64,000 bases of DNA from Amphibalanus amphitrite. Its lineage: Eukaryota > Arthropoda > Thecostraca > Balanomorpha > Balanidae. Positions 28,645 to 38,828 of this stretch are shown piece after piece. Position 1 is the stretch's first letter; the number at the start of each line of letters is the position of its first letter. The notes below the pieces were generated by a model. That model searched no databases and had not been told where the DNA came from. It worked only from the letters and a program-made list of their open reading frames with translations. The stretch spans positions 434,001 to 498,000 of the forward strand of contig NW_024881708.1 of the NCBI RefSeq assembly GCF_019059575.1. Direction: 5' to 3'. The translations under genes were made by a program, and so were the position numbers.

Positions 28645-30213
28645 ATGGGGAAGCGGCGCCGTCAGCGCCCGCTATCCGATTCTTTTTCCGAATCCGACTC
28701 TGACTCTCCTCTAAATCCGACCCCTCCCCCTGCCATGGACACCGACTCCCGCCCGACCGTCAACCCCCCCTCCTCTACCCACCCTTCGACTGATCTACCC
28801 GGTACCGACCCTCGCTCGTCCACTGACCACGCCCTGACCGCTGACCTGACCTCTGACCCCGCCCGGCACTCTGACCCTCGCTCGTCTACCGACCTCGCCC
28901 GGAGCCATGACCCTCGCCCGTCCACCGACCACTCCCGGAGCTCTGACCCGCGCACGAACTTGGCCAACGCACCTGCCTGTGCTTCTGTCGATCGCTCTCC
29001 ACTCGAACCGTACTTGGCTCTCGACGGCTCTTATCTGGTAGTGAAGGCTAGCGATAGTGACTTCTCTTTCCGGAAGATCAACGTTTTTTGGCCTCAGAAG
29101 CAGATCGCTGCTATCTGTGGACAGCATGGCCCCGACATCGAAGCTCCAGCTAACGGCACTCTCGTGATCAAAACTCACAATCGAAGGGACACAAAAGCAC
29201 TCCTGAAGACAACCATGTTCTGTGGCAAACAGGTGACAGTCTCTCTCCACCAGAGTCGCAACTCTTGCAAAGGCACGATTTTTGCCCCCGAGATCCGCCA
29301 CATGACCGAGGATGAGATCCAGTCAGAGCTGAGAGGAGAGGGAGTAACACACGTCAGACGGCTGACTACCTTCCGCGATGGTCAGCGACAGGACACTAGT
29401 TTGCTCGTTCTGACTTTCGACTCCACCACCCTGCCCGAGAAGATCGCCATCGGCTGGCTCAAGAAAGACGTCCGAGTTTTCATTCCCAATCCGCTCCGCT
29501 GTTTCAAATGTCAGCGATTCGGTCACGGCAGTGCCACCTGCCGTCAGGCTGCCCGCTGTCAGAAGTGTGGTGAAGCCCCTCATGCGGACTCTGCTTGCAC
29601 CAAACCAGTTACTTGTCTCAGCTGTGGTAGCTCGGAGCATTCAGTCTCTTCCTCTCAGTGCCCCACGTGGAAGAAGGAAAAGCGTATCTGCGAGATCAAA
29701 GCTCAGTCCGGCTGCTCCTACCCCGACGCTCGTCGCCGTGTGGAAGCCGAAACAGCCACTCCGGCTCCCGGTCGGTCTTATGCCAAGGCCGCCAGTACAG
29801 AGACCACCTCATGCAGTACTCAGACTGACCCGATCTCAGCACTCCCCCCTCTTCAGTGTCTGAAACCCCTGACAGCATCTACGACCACATCTACGAACAC
29901 CAACGACGCAACGGAGACCATCTTTGGTGACCCGATGCCTTCCTCTCCTCCCGAGTCACAGCCTGAGGTCTCACAGGAGATCGCTCGGCAGCCAAAGCCC
30001 TCTGCCGGAGCTGGCCGCTCCACCGCAAGCTGGACGAGGGTCCAGCGGTCGAAAGATCCCCGACCCCAGCCTCCATCAAAGGATAGTCAGTCGTCAAGCG
30101 CACGCACGTCACGTCCTCCTATCAGAGTGTCAATGGGCCACAACCGTGCGTCAAGTTGGGCTTCGCCCCGTCGTGGTGTAACAAACAGGTACTCTCTCTT
30201 AGAACAACAATAA
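28645..30213 (+). CDS. Non-LTR element A ORF1, zinc-knuckle nucleic-acid-binding protein
   Basis: 522 aa from an ATG at 28645. The first ~110 residues are low-complexity Ser/Asp/Pro/Arg-rich repeats (DPRSSTD-like). A structured middle region follows. Near residues 286-340 come three CCHC-type knuckles, beginning CFKCQRFGHGSATC and then CQKCGEAPHADSAC. The C-terminal third is Ser/Thr/Pro-rich. In this element type ORF1 binds the element RNA to form the ribonucleoprotein. Its stop TAA (30211-30213) overlaps the ORF2 start region by the tetranucleotide ATAA. It is homologous over its middle to ORF1 of element B at 37362-38828. No frameshift or internal stop is seen. Confidence 0.88.
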   Translation: MGKRRRQRPLSDSFSESDSDSPLNPTPPPAMDTDSRPTVNPPSSTHPSTDLPGTDPRSSTDHALTADLTSDPARHSDPRSSTDLARSHDPRPSTDHSRSSDPRTNLANAPACASVDRSPLEPYLALDGSYLVVKASDSDFSFRKINVFWPQKQIAAICGQHGPDIEAPANGTLVIKTHNRRDTKALLKTTMFCGKQVTVSLHQSRNSCKGTIFAPEIRHMTEDEIQSELRGEGVTHVRRLTTFRDGQRQDTSLLVLTFDSTTLPEKIAIGWLKKDVRVFIPNPLRCFKCQRFGHGSATCRQAARCQKCGEAPHADSACTKPVTCLSCGSSEHSVSSSQCPTWKKEKRICEIKAQSGCSYPDARRRVEAETATPAPGRSYAKAASTETTSCSTQTDPISALPPLQCLKPLTASTTTSTNTNDATETIFGDPMPSSPPESQPEVSQEIARQPKPSAGAGRSTASWTRVQRSKDPRPQPPSKDSQSSSARTSRPPIRVSMGHNRASSWASPRRGVTNRYSLLEQQ

Positions 30214-33200
30214 ACAACCTACTCCAGTGGAACTGCCGAGGCCTAGTTTCGAACTGGGCCGAAAGCAAAATGATCTTTCTTCTACTAGCACCCATAGTAA
30301 TAGCGCTACAAGAAACATGGTTACTTCCAACCGATCCATACAACTTTTCGCTGTTCAACTATTCGTTATATCGATACGACGAGACTGAAGGAGAGCGGCG
30401 CCACGGCGGCTCCGCTTTATACATCAACAATGACTACGTACATGATTTGATAACGCTCAACACTCCATTGCAAGCGGTGGCTTGCACTATTCGTTTGCAC
30501 GGACGGAATTTAGACATTTGTTCCATCTACATTCCTCCGAACACAGACAACCACACACTGGAAAGAAATCTCAACCGTCTAATAGCACAGTTCCGACATC
30601 CATTTCTCTTACTCGGAGACTTTAATGCCCACAGTCCGATGTGGGGCCGTAACATTAGAGTCTCTGATGAACGCGGTGAAATAGTTGAACGCTTTCTCGA
30701 CATGAATCACCTGGTTCTCCTTAACACAGGAGAAAACACACATTTTTCTTTAGCACACAATAGTGAATCTGCAATCGATCTTTCGATATGTTCACCACAA
30801 ATCGCTACTTTTTTTGATTGGATAGTAGACTCAGATGTTTACCACAGTGATCACTATCTAATCAAGCTTCGTACAACTTTCCGATCTGATGATGATGCTA
30901 CTTCCGCTTCTATTCCTAGATGGAACCTGAAGAAAGCAGACTGGGCGAAGTTCGAGGAATTTTGCAATATAGATCATGAACGATTCCACTCTCCAGAACA
31001 AGGCATCGCCTTTTTAACAAATACCATTTTGTCTGCAGCAAATGAATCTATTCCATCCGCAGCACCGTCGCTAGGTCGAAAACGGGTTCCATGGTGGTCT
31101 CCGGAAGTGGCCAGGGCGATAGCAAAACGGAAAAGAGCCTTCAGAAGATATTTACGACTCCGTGATGAGGATAGTTTATTACAACGAAATAGGGAGAGAG
31201 CAAAATGCAGAAAAATTATTCGTGAGGCAAAAAAGACATCATGGCGATCTTTCTTGTCTCAATTCAACTCTCAAACTCCTTTAAGCAGGATATGGTCTTT
31301 AGTTCGCTCGCTTTCGGGGAAGCGAAGTTTCTCAAGTCTCCCGATACTTCACATTAATGACACAATTATATCAGAGCCACAAGCGATTATTAACACGATA
31401 GCAGAAACCTTTGCTCACTGTAGCTCCTCTCGCAATTACAGGGCTGGATTTATTGAGAGAAGTCGGACAACGTTTCTTTTACCAGCACAAGCATTTGCAT
31501 CAAACAACACGGAAGAGTACAATGATCAGTTTACCATTGTTGAATTACGTAATGCGATCTTCTCCACAGGAAACACTTCCGTAGGTCCTGATAGATTGCA
31601 TTATGATTTTTTCAGACATTTACCGGAGAGTGCTTTAGCATTTATGCTGCAAGTCTTGAACGATTTGTGGACTCAACACATTTTTCCAGAGGCATGGCGA
31701 GCAGCGAACATAATTCCATTACCAAAACCAGGGAAAGACAGAAGAAACCCTGAACATTACAGACCGATAGCATTGACTAGCTGTTTTGGTAAAATTTTCG
31801 AGAGAATGATTAGCAAAAGAATCACGTGGTATCTAGAGGAAAAGAAGTTATTATCATCATTCCAAAGTGGTTTCAGAAAAAATCATTCTACCTACGATCA
31901 CATCATTAGACTAGAAACCGACGTAAGAAAAGCTTTCAAACACAAACAACATACAACATCAGTTTTCTTAGACATATCACGGGCATACGACATGGTTCAT
32001 AGACCGGCACTGATTTTCAAGTTACATCGGATGGGCTTTCGTGGACATCTCGCTTACTATTTGGTTGGTTTTCTTTCTGGCATGCGCAGCTTCCAAGTAC
32101 GATCTCGATCATTATATTCCAATACCTACTTTCTTGAAAATGGCTTACCGCAAGGTAGCTGTTTATCACCTCTTCTCTTCAACATCATCATAAATGATTT
32201 ATTTGACACGGTTCCCCAAGGCATTTCCTGTTCGTTATTCGCTGATGACTGTGCAATTTGGTGTTCTGATTTAGATTCACAGCATTCCATACCGCGACTA
32301 CAAAAGGCTCTCGATAATATAGACAGCTGGTCCAGAAACAACGGTTTTATTTTTTCTCCAACGAAGTCGGCTGTGATGACATTCACAAAAAACGTACGAA
32401 TGCGTCAAGCATCAGATCTTCGATTATCAGGCAACATCATCCCTCGCGTAGACTCGTTTAAATTTCTCGGGGTAGTACTCGATCCCCGACTAAGCATGGT
32501 GAAGCATATACAATATATAAAAGTAAAATGTATGAAGCGCATGAACCTATTCCGATGCATCGCAGGCACGGATTTTGGAGCGGATCGGAAAACTCTACTT
32601 CGCCTTTACAAAACAATTGTATTACCAATCATCGAATATGGCGCCATAATTTATGCTGGGGCCAGTGACAATACATTAAAAAAGTTAGACACACTTCAAA
32701 ACTCTTTTATTCGCATAGCTACCGGTGCCATGAAGACTTCGCCAATTCCATCTTTGCAGGTTGAAGCTTTCGTTCCGCCTTTACACCTTCGTCGCATAGA
32801 ACAGACTCTACGATATGTAACTAAAGTTTCGTTCCATCCGAACCACAACACATATAAATCTCTTCATATATTACCATCAATCCATCACAACTATATAGGT
32901 CCGGCGGAAAAAAGGTCTGGATTAACTATAGCTTCCAGGGTTAAAAAATTCTCCACAGACCTTGACTTCATTCAGCCCAAAATTCATCCGTTACCGAAGT
33001 TGAGCGTGGCACCATGGCGTGGATGCCCCTTGGATGTATTGTTTCTGTTACATCGTTCGAAAACACAGACAACAGAAGAAGAAATACATCAAAGGTTCAT
33101 TCAAATAAGAGAACAATATCATGACCATCAATTCATATACACAGACGGCTCAAAAGACGGTAGACGCACGTCCATCGCCGTTTTTTCCCGCTGCGACAAT

Positions 33201-33974
33201 CAAATAGTTCTACAATTTCGTCTCCAAAACGAAACCAGCATTTATGTAGCTGAGCTCCATGCATTGTATGAAGCCCTGAAGCTTGTAAAAGACAAACATT
33301 GGAATAAAGTAGTCATTTGTACAGATTCTCGGTCAGCAATACAGTCACTACAACAGGAATCTCCATCTTCACCATTAGGTATCCACATCTACAACCTGCA
33401 TAACTCACTAACAATCCAGGGTATTATCATCAAATATATATGGATACCCGGACACAGCGGAATATATGGAAACATTCAGGCGGACAAATACGCGAAAGCT
33501 GCTCTTACCAAACCGCACATTACTAACATTCCATCTGAATATCAATCCGTAAAGTCTTTGTTAAGACAAAAAACACTAGCCCTCTGGAAAAAACAATGGA
33601 CAGATACGACACGGGCAACACAGCTTCGACGCATAAAAATAGACATTACAGAATGGCACACATCAAACAGACACAACAGACACGAAGAAAAAGTCCTAGC
33701 CCGCATGCGTCTAGGACACACACATTATACGCACAATTTTATATATACAAAGGACGATCGACCAATATGTGACATCTGTCGAACGCCAATCACAGTCCAC
33801 CACATCATTATCGACTGCCTAAAATATAATAGAGAAAGGCAACAACTCATTAATAGCTGCAACAATGACGGTCTTCCATTCACATTACCCACGATTCTCG
33901 GAGATTCAGATCACACCTTGCAAGATCTTCTTTTCTCGTTTCTTCGCAATATCAACCTGTTCGTGGAACTGTAG
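30210..33974 (+). CDS. Non-LTR element A ORF2, endonuclease-reverse transcriptase-RNase H
   Basis: The frame is open from 30156, but without an ATG near its beginning. The position matching the ORF2 ATG of element B is ATA at 30210. The protein shows an APE-type endonuclease (LQWNCRGL, LQETW, LGDFNAHSP, then SDHYL). The reverse transcriptase shows IALTSCFGKIFERM, GLPQGSCLSP and FADD, the catalytic Asp pair near residue 695 counting from 30156. RNase H follows (YTDGSKDG, the ELHA segment, TDSRSA, WIPGHSG, about 995-1100). A terminal CDIC...HHIIIDC zinc-binding motif ends it. It copies element RNA at a nicked target. All catalytic motifs look intact, but translation start is doubtful (next ATG near 30269, inside the nuclease domain). 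Confidence 0.88.
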   Translation: MNNLLQWNCRGLVSNWAESKMIFLLLAPIVIALQETWLLPTDPYNFSLFNYSLYRYDETEGERRHGGSALYINNDYVHDLITLNTPLQAVACTIRLHGRNLDICSIYIPPNTDNHTLERNLNRLIAQFRHPFLLLGDFNAHSPMWGRNIRVSDERGEIVERFLDMNHLVLLNTGENTHFSLAHNSESAIDLSICSPQIATFFDWIVDSDVYHSDHYLIKLRTTFRSDDDATSASIPRWNLKKADWAKFEEFCNIDHERFHSPEQGIAFLTNTILSAANESIPSAAPSLGRKRVPWWSPEVARAIAKRKRAFRRYLRLRDEDSLLQRNRERAKCRKIIREAKKTSWRSFLSQFNSQTPLSRIWSLVRSLSGKRSFSSLPILHINDTIISEPQAIINTIAETFAHCSSSRNYRAGFIERSRTTFLLPAQAFASNNTEEYNDQFTIVELRNAIFSTGNTSVGPDRLHYDFFRHLPESALAFMLQVLNDLWTQHIFPEAWRAANIIPLPKPGKDRRNPEHYRPIALTSCFGKIFERMISKRITWYLEEKKLLSSFQSGFRKNHSTYDHIIRLETDVRKAFKHKQHTTSVFLDISRAYDMVHRPALIFKLHRMGFRGHLAYYLVGFLSGMRSFQVRSRSLYSNTYFLENGLPQGSCLSPLLFNIIINDLFDTVPQGISCSLFADDCAIWCSDLDSQHSIPRLQKALDNIDSWSRNNGFIFSPTKSAVMTFTKNVRMRQASDLRLSGNIIPRVDSFKFLGVVLDPRLSMVKHIQYIKVKCMKRMNLFRCIAGTDFGADRKTLLRLYKTIVLPIIEYGAIIYAGASDNTLKKLDTLQNSFIRIATGAMKTSPIPSLQVEAFVPPLHLRRIEQTLRYVTKVSFHPNHNTYKSLHILPSIHHNYIGPAEKRSGLTIASRVKKFSTDLDFIQPKIHPLPKLSVAPWRGCPLDVLFLLHRSKTQTTEEEIHQRFIQIREQYHDHQFIYTDGSKDGRRTSIAVFSRCDNQIVLQFRLQNETSIYVAELHALYEALKLVKDKHWNKVVICTDSRSAIQSLQQESPSSPLGIHIYNLHNSLTIQGIIIKYIWIPGHSGIYGNIQADKYAKAALTKPHITNIPSEYQSVKSLLRQKTLALWKKQWTDTTRATQLRRIKIDITEWHTSNRHNRHEEKVLARMRLGHTHYTHNFIYTKDDRPICDICRTPITVHHIIIDCLKYNRERQQLINSCNNDGLPFTLPTILGDSDHTLQDLLFSFLRNINLFVEL

Positions 33975-34017
33975 TTAGGCATCATCAATATCTAGTGTAG
34001 AACAACATCTTTAATAA

Positions 34018-34050
34018 GGGCATGAAATGGTCTGTTCGGCCGAAATGCCC
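34018..34050 (+). other. 3' UTR hairpin of non-LTR element A
   Basis: Outer stem GGGCAT (34018-34023) with ATGCCC (34045-34050). The internal GAAAT is on the 5' side and GAA on the 3' side. The inner stem GGTC/GGCC closes loop TGTTC. The same architecture with different stem bases is present in element B. Confidence 0.75.
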
Positions 34051-34076
34051 CAAATCAAAACAAAGTCAAAGTCAAA

Positions 34077-34086
34077 GGCGAAATAC
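34077..34086 (+). repeat. Target-site duplication of non-LTR element A, right copy
   Basis: GGCGAAATAC, as at 28469-28478. Confidence 0.88.
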
Positions 34087-34132
34087 AAGAGATATCTGTA
34101 TGTTACAGTGTTTCTACTGGCTACACCAGCCA
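34087..34132 (+). repeat. 5' LTR, right part
   Basis: 46 bp from AAGAGATATCTG to CCAGCCA, identical to 42705-42750. It completes the 5' LTR after element A. Confidence 0.88.
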
Positions 34133-34135
34133 GAT

Positions 34136-34148
34136 TGGTGACCCCGCG
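34136..34148 (+). promoter_or_regulatory. Candidate primer-binding site of the Ty3/gypsy element
   Basis: TGGTGACCCCGCG lies 3 bp after the 5' LTR. A TGG start at this position is usual for a tRNA-complementary primer site. The cognate tRNA was not determined. Confidence 0.6.
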
Positions 34149-34458
34149 TTCTACGCACTAAGGGATCGCTATCCCCTCGTGTTCCCTGGCACACCGACAC
34201 TGGCCTGCACCCTGAGCTATCTCCTCCAGCTCTCTTTGTGTAGGAAGGAAGTGGCGGATGGTGTGTCTCCACGAGGATCCTAATTTTGTGCTGTGTGGAT
34301 CTGGATAACGCCGACTACTACTGCTGCACTACGGTCCAGCTACCTCATCGGCTTCATCGACTACCGTCCGGCTACCTCTGCAGCTGCACCGCAGCACCTG
34401 GCGATCGCCGTGTCGCCGTCGCCGCCACCGATCTTCCCGACCATTGCTCTCGGCAGCT

Positions 34459-36855
34459 ATGGCCCCAGAAGACATCGCCAAGACAGCGATCACAACGCCC
34501 TTCGGCGCCTTCGAGTTCCTTCGTATGCCGTACGGTCTCCGGAACTGCGCTCAGACCTTCCAACGGTTCATGGACCACATCCTCCGTGGCCTGGACTTCG
34601 CCTTCGTCTATGTAGATGACATCCTCATCGCCAGCAGCAGCATCTCGGAACATCTCACACACCTCCGAGAGGTCTTCAGCCGTCTTTCCCGCAACGGTGT
34701 GCTCCTCAACCCATCGAAGTGCGCCTTCGGCATGGAAAGCATCTCCTACCTCGGCCACCAGATCTCCAGCGGAGGCATCACTCCTCTCGACGATCGAGTC
34801 AGTGCGATCAAGAACTTCGACCGTCCAGAGTCAAAGAAGAGCCTCAAGAAGTTCCTCGGGATGATCAACTTCTACCACCGCTTCATCCCACACGCTGCTG
34901 CTCTTCTGGCACCTCTCCACGGCCTGACTGCCTCAGACGACCGAGCTGCTTCAGTCACGTGGACCTCAGAGGCAGACGCCGCCTTCTCTGCAGCCAAAGC
35001 CGCCCTCGCTGACGTCACCCAGCTCGCTCATCCCGTCAAAGATGCAGCTCTGAGCCTCAGCACTGACGCCAGCAGCACGGCAGCCGGCGCCGTGCTCCAC
35101 CAGCGAGTTGGTGGTTCTCTTCAGCCTCTCGCCTTCTTCTCGCGCAAGTGCACGCCCACCCAACGCCGCTACAGCACCTTTGGACGAGAATTGCTCGCCA
35201 TGTACCTCGCCGTGCGACATTTCCTGCCCTATCTGGAAGGACGCGACTTCGAGATCCTCACGGACCACAAGCCGCTCGTCTTTGCTCTCAAGGCCAACAG
35301 CAACGCCAACCATTCTCTCCGTGAACAACGTCACATGGACCTGATTCTGCAGCACACCAGCAAGATCGGACATGTTCCTGGACACCTCAACCCGGTAGCT
35401 GACGCCATCTCACGGATCAGCTCAGTGTCTGCGCCAGCTTCTGCCGCAGCTACACCTTCACCCGGCCTTCTGAGCTTGGCCGACATCGCCTTACACCAAG
35501 CCAACGATCCTGACCTGCCGAAGCTGCAACAATCCTCATCTCTGATCATCCGTGACTTCCCAGTCCCTGATCATCCGCATCTACGTCTCTGGTGCGACAC
35601 CTCAACGGCCACACCTAGACCTGTAGTCCCAGCCAGACTCCGCCCTTCCATCATCAAGAGCTTCCACGACTTGTCTCATCCTGGCATCAACGCTACGCGT
35701 CATCTCATCTCATCGAGGTTCATCTGGCCCCACATCAACGCGGACATCCGTGCCTTCGTCCGGAGCTGCCAGCACTGCCAGCGTGCCAAGATCCAGCGCC
35801 ACACGAAGCCACCCATGGGCAGCTTCCAGCCACCTGACTCTCGCTTCCTGCACATCCACATCGACCTTGTCGGACCACTTCCTCCGTCCCATGGCAACTC
35901 CTATCTCCTGACTGTCGTCGACCGCTTCACCCGATGGCCCGAGGCAATTCCTCTGCCCACCATGGACGCCGTCACGGTGGCTCGGCATCTCGTCAGCGGC
36001 TGGATCGCCCGCTTCGGAGTACCCGAACTCATCACCACCGACAGAGGATCCCAGTTCGAGTCCCGCCTCTGGACAGAAATCTCCAAGCTTCTCGGCACCT
36101 CTCGGATCCGGACCTGCGCCTACCACCCAGAAGCAAACGGGATGGTAGAGCGCTTCCACCGCCAACTGAAGTCAGCTCTGCGGACCGATGACGACGCCGT
36201 CTCCTGGTCGGACCGACTTCCTCTGGTGCTACTCGGAGTGCGCACGGCCCTCAAGGAGGATCTCGGATGCACCGCTGCAGACCTAGTCTATGGTTGCAGT
36301 CTCCGACTTCCTGGTGACTTCCTCTCCCCCATGTCGTCGGACACTTCTTCTGATCCGGCTTCCCTAGCCTCTCGTCTCCGTGCCACCATGTCGGAGCTCC
36401 GTCCAACTCCTCCTCGTCCTGGCTCCCGCCAAATCTTCATCTCTCAAGACATGCAAACCTGCTCCCACGTCTTCATCCGACGCGATTCGCATCGCTCTCC
36501 TTTCCAATACGTCTATGACGGTCCTTATCGTGTCCTATCCCGCGACCAGCACACCGTCACCATCGACCGTCTCGGGCGACGCGACACCGTCACCCTGGCT
36601 CGGTGTAAACCGGCCTTCACGGACCACGCGCCTGCCGCAACGCCGCCTCCTGCGCCGGACGTCCTGGTGATCGACACGCCTCCTACGGCGCCAGACAGCT
36701 CGGTGGACCGCCCGCCTACTGCACCCAGCCGCTCGGGAGCCCCCGGCGGCTCTAGCCCGTCTCGCCGCGTGCCGCCGGGCCCGCCGCCTGCTTCGCCGCC
36801 CCCTCTCCGTCGTTCGTCGCGTCTTCGCCGCCAAACATCTTTTTATGGTGTTTAA
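34459..36855 (+). CDS. Truncated Ty3/gypsy pol: RT C-half, RNase H, integrase
   Basis: About 798 aa from an ATG at 34459; the frame is open upstream to about 34309 and the true start is unknown. It enters in mid reverse transcriptase (APEDIAKTAITTPFG), so gag, protease and the first catalytic Asp of RT are missing. YVDD follows at about 34609. RNase H is seen as STDASSTAAGAV and TDHKPLVFAL. An HHCC integrase zinc finger follows (HDLSHPGINATRHL then CQHCQ). The catalytic DDE triad is in HIDLVGPLP, TTDRGSQFE and GMVERFH. The tail is Pro/Ser/Arg-rich. The frame is intact to the stop just before the polypurine tract. The copy cannot be autonomous, since RT is incomplete and gag is absent. Confidence 0.88.
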   Translation: MAPEDIAKTAITTPFGAFEFLRMPYGLRNCAQTFQRFMDHILRGLDFAFVYVDDILIASSSISEHLTHLREVFSRLSRNGVLLNPSKCAFGMESISYLGHQISSGGITPLDDRVSAIKNFDRPESKKSLKKFLGMINFYHRFIPHAAALLAPLHGLTASDDRAASVTWTSEADAAFSAAKAALADVTQLAHPVKDAALSLSTDASSTAAGAVLHQRVGGSLQPLAFFSRKCTPTQRRYSTFGRELLAMYLAVRHFLPYLEGRDFEILTDHKPLVFALKANSNANHSLREQRHMDLILQHTSKIGHVPGHLNPVADAISRISSVSAPASAAATPSPGLLSLADIALHQANDPDLPKLQQSSSLIIRDFPVPDHPHLRLWCDTSTATPRPVVPARLRPSIIKSFHDLSHPGINATRHLISSRFIWPHINADIRAFVRSCQHCQRAKIQRHTKPPMGSFQPPDSRFLHIHIDLVGPLPPSHGNSYLLTVVDRFTRWPEAIPLPTMDAVTVARHLVSGWIARFGVPELITTDRGSQFESRLWTEISKLLGTSRIRTCAYHPEANGMVERFHRQLKSALRTDDDAVSWSDRLPLVLLGVRTALKEDLGCTAADLVYGCSLRLPGDFLSPMSSDTSSDPASLASRLRATMSELRPTPPRPGSRQIFISQDMQTCSHVFIRRDSHRSPFQYVYDGPYRVLSRDQHTVTIDRLGRRDTVTLARCKPAFTDHAPAATPPPAPDVLVIDTPPTAPDSSVDRPPTAPSRSGAPGGSSPSRRVPPGPPPASPPPLRRSSRLRRQTSFYGV

Positions 36856-36858
36856 CTA

Positions 36859-36872
36859 GGGCGGGGGAGTGA
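36859..36872 (+). promoter_or_regulatory. Polypurine tract of the Ty3/gypsy element
   Basis: GGGCGGGGGAGTGA immediately precedes the 3' LTR. This is the expected position and composition for the plus-strand primer. Confidence 0.75.
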
Positions 36873-37205
36873 TGTAGCCATGTACTGCTGCCGGTCACCG
36901 CTAGGCCCATGTACTTCTGCCGGTCGCCGCTAGATGCTGTGAACCGCGAGTTACAGTTTTGTTAATAGGTGTCGCTTTTACCAGTCTCTAAATTGCTAAA
37001 GCCTTCGATTAAGTTGTGCGCCCCCCTTTTAACGTTCCGTTCGCTTAAACTGCTGTATTGTTTGGACAACTGTATTGGCTATGTGTATATTAAAAACCAT
37101 ATGTATTCGTTTATTACATTCGATGTTCTCGCCAACATGTGTGCAATACTAGACAACTAAGTTCGTATGTAAAACTATATATGTCTCGATTTTGTGGCGA
37201 AATAC
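36873..37205 (+). repeat. 3' LTR, left part
   Basis: 333 bp, identical by eye to 28146-28478, interrupted at the same base after GGCGAAATAC by non-LTR element B. Confidence 0.9.
37196..37205 (+). repeat. Target-site duplication of non-LTR element B, left copy
   Basis: GGCGAAATAC, repeated at 42695-42704. Confidence 0.88.
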
Positions 37206-37361
37206 AAATGGACGATTTTCCACGCGCACGCTGAGATTGGCATTTGATTCCGCTCTTTTGATACGCTCTTTCTGGTTTTGAGCGTTTGGTGGTGATAGTT
37301 TCGTTTCTCTTGGTTCCATTAATTAGGTTTCTTCTCGTTTTCGTTCCCTTCGCTTTTCCCC

Positions 37362-38828
37362 ATGTCGGGGAAAAGACGCCGCCCTGATCCTCCGGACTCC
37401 GACTCTGACTCCTCCTTGGCCGACTCTCCTGATCACGTGATGGACTCCCAACTCCCGGCTGCTGACCCTGCCCCGCCTCTGACCGCTCACCCTGGCTCTG
37501 ACCTTCGCTCGTCCTTGACCACCGCCCCCGGCACTGACCCTCGCTCGACCCTGGCCTCCGCTCCCGGTACCGACCCGCGCCCGAACCTGACCACCGCTGG
37601 CCCGTCTATGGACAAGCCTGAGCCGTATCTCGAGTCGTCTGGATCTTTTTTGGTGATCAAGCCTGTTGATGAAAATGTTTCTTTCCGAAAGGTGAATGTG
37701 TTCTGGCCCACTAAGTATCTAGGGATGATCTGTGGCACCGGTCTCCTGGATATCGAAACTCCAGCGAACGGTACACTTATCGTAAAGACGGAAACTCGCG
37801 CTCAGACCAAGGCTTTGCTCAAATGCACCCGCTTCTGCGAAAAAGATGTAACTGTCTCTCTCCACCACGCACGCAACACCACGAAGGGTACGATCTTTGC
37901 TCCGGAGATGCGTTACATGTCCGAAGAGGAAATCCTCAGCGGACTTCGTTCTGAGGGGGTCGGTCATGTCCGCCGCCTCACTACCTTCCGAGACGGTCAG
38001 AGGCGTGACACCAGTCTGCTGGTGATCACCTTCAACACGACAAAGCTTCCAGACACTCTGCTCGCCGGCCACATTCGCTACGAGGTTCGCGTCTTTGTTC
38101 CCAACCCTCTCCGCTGCTTCAACTGCCAACGTTTCGGACATGGCTCAAAATTCTGCAAGCAGACCGCACGGTGCCACCGGTGTGGTGCTGCTCCGCATGA
38201 TGGCTCTCCTTGCTCCGCTCCGGTTAAATGCCTCAGTTGTGATGCCACCGACCACACTACAAACTCCAACCAGTGCCCAGTGTGGAAAAAGGAAAAAGAA
38301 ATCTGCACTGTGAAAGCAACCACGGGTGTCTCATACCCTCAAGCACGCCGCGCAGTCGAAGAAAAAATCTCCAAACAGCCAGCCAAATCGTACGCTCAGG
38401 CCACGCAGACCCAGACCGTCTCCAGCGGTACACAGACCGATGCCATCCCAGAGCTCCCTCCTCTGAAGTGCCTCTCGCCTGTGACTCCTGAGTCTACGGC
38501 TCCCAAACCGACCGCCTCCACCAGCACGACCCAGACATCTGAGAACACTGATGCAGATGAACAGATGCCGTCTTCTCTCGAATCCCTGCCGGCTGTCTCT
38601 CCAGAGATCGCTCCGAAGCCGAAGCCTGTCGGTGCAAGCCGCTTCACTGGCTGGATGAGGGTCCAGAATTCGAGTGGCTCCCGCCCCAAACCCTCAGCTC
38701 CCCTCACAGGTGATGGACAATCCAAGGATCGCCAGTCACGTCCACCGACTCGGGTGGCGATGGGGCGTAACCGCGCGCTGAGCTGGGCCTCGCCCAGCCG
38801 TGGTAACACATCTCGTCACCAATCATGA
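37362..38828 (+). CDS. Non-LTR element B ORF1, zinc-knuckle nucleic-acid-binding protein
   Basis: 488 aa from ATG at 37362. The N-terminal ~85 residues are rich in Asp, Pro and Ser. The conserved central region then parallels element A ORF1 (for example SFRKVNVFWP versus SFRKINVFWP). Three CCHC-type knuckles begin near residue 250 with CFNCQRFGHGSKFC and CHRCGAAPHDGSPC. The C-terminal region is Thr/Ser/Pro-rich. It is expected to coat element RNA. The TGA stop (38826-38828) overlaps the ORF2 ATG in the tetranucleotide ATGA, a layout compatible with termination-reinitiation. No internal break is seen. Confidence 0.9.
   Translation: MSGKRRRPDPPDSDSDSSLADSPDHVMDSQLPAADPAPPLTAHPGSDLRSSLTTAPGTDPRSTLASAPGTDPRPNLTTAGPSMDKPEPYLESSGSFLVIKPVDENVSFRKVNVFWPTKYLGMICGTGLLDIETPANGTLIVKTETRAQTKALLKCTRFCEKDVTVSLHHARNTTKGTIFAPEMRYMSEEEILSGLRSEGVGHVRRLTTFRDGQRRDTSLLVITFNTTKLPDTLLAGHIRYEVRVFVPNPLRCFNCQRFGHGSKFCKQTARCHRCGAAPHDGSPCSAPVKCLSCDATDHTTNSNQCPVWKKEKEICTVKATTGVSYPQARRAVEEKISKQPAKSYAQATQTQTVSSGTQTDAIPELPPLKCLSPVTPESTAPKPTASTSTTQTSENTDADEQMPSSLESLPAVSPEIAPKPKPVGASRFTGWMRVQNSSGSRPKPSAPLTGDGQSKDRQSRPPTRVAMGRNRALSWASPSRGNTSRHQS

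Larger units (their letters stand above)
28479..34076 (+). mobile_element. Full-length non-LTR retrotransposon A with RNase H
   Basis: Inserted in the 5' LTR. It is about 5.6 kb with ORF1 (zinc-knuckle protein) and ORF2 (APE endonuclease, reverse transcriptase, RNase H). It ends in a 3' hairpin and a short CAAAGT repeat tail instead of a long poly(A). The 10-bp duplication GGCGAAATAC flanks it. APE plus RNase H domain order fits the I group of non-LTR elements; the exact clade is not resolved by eye. Confidence 0.9.
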
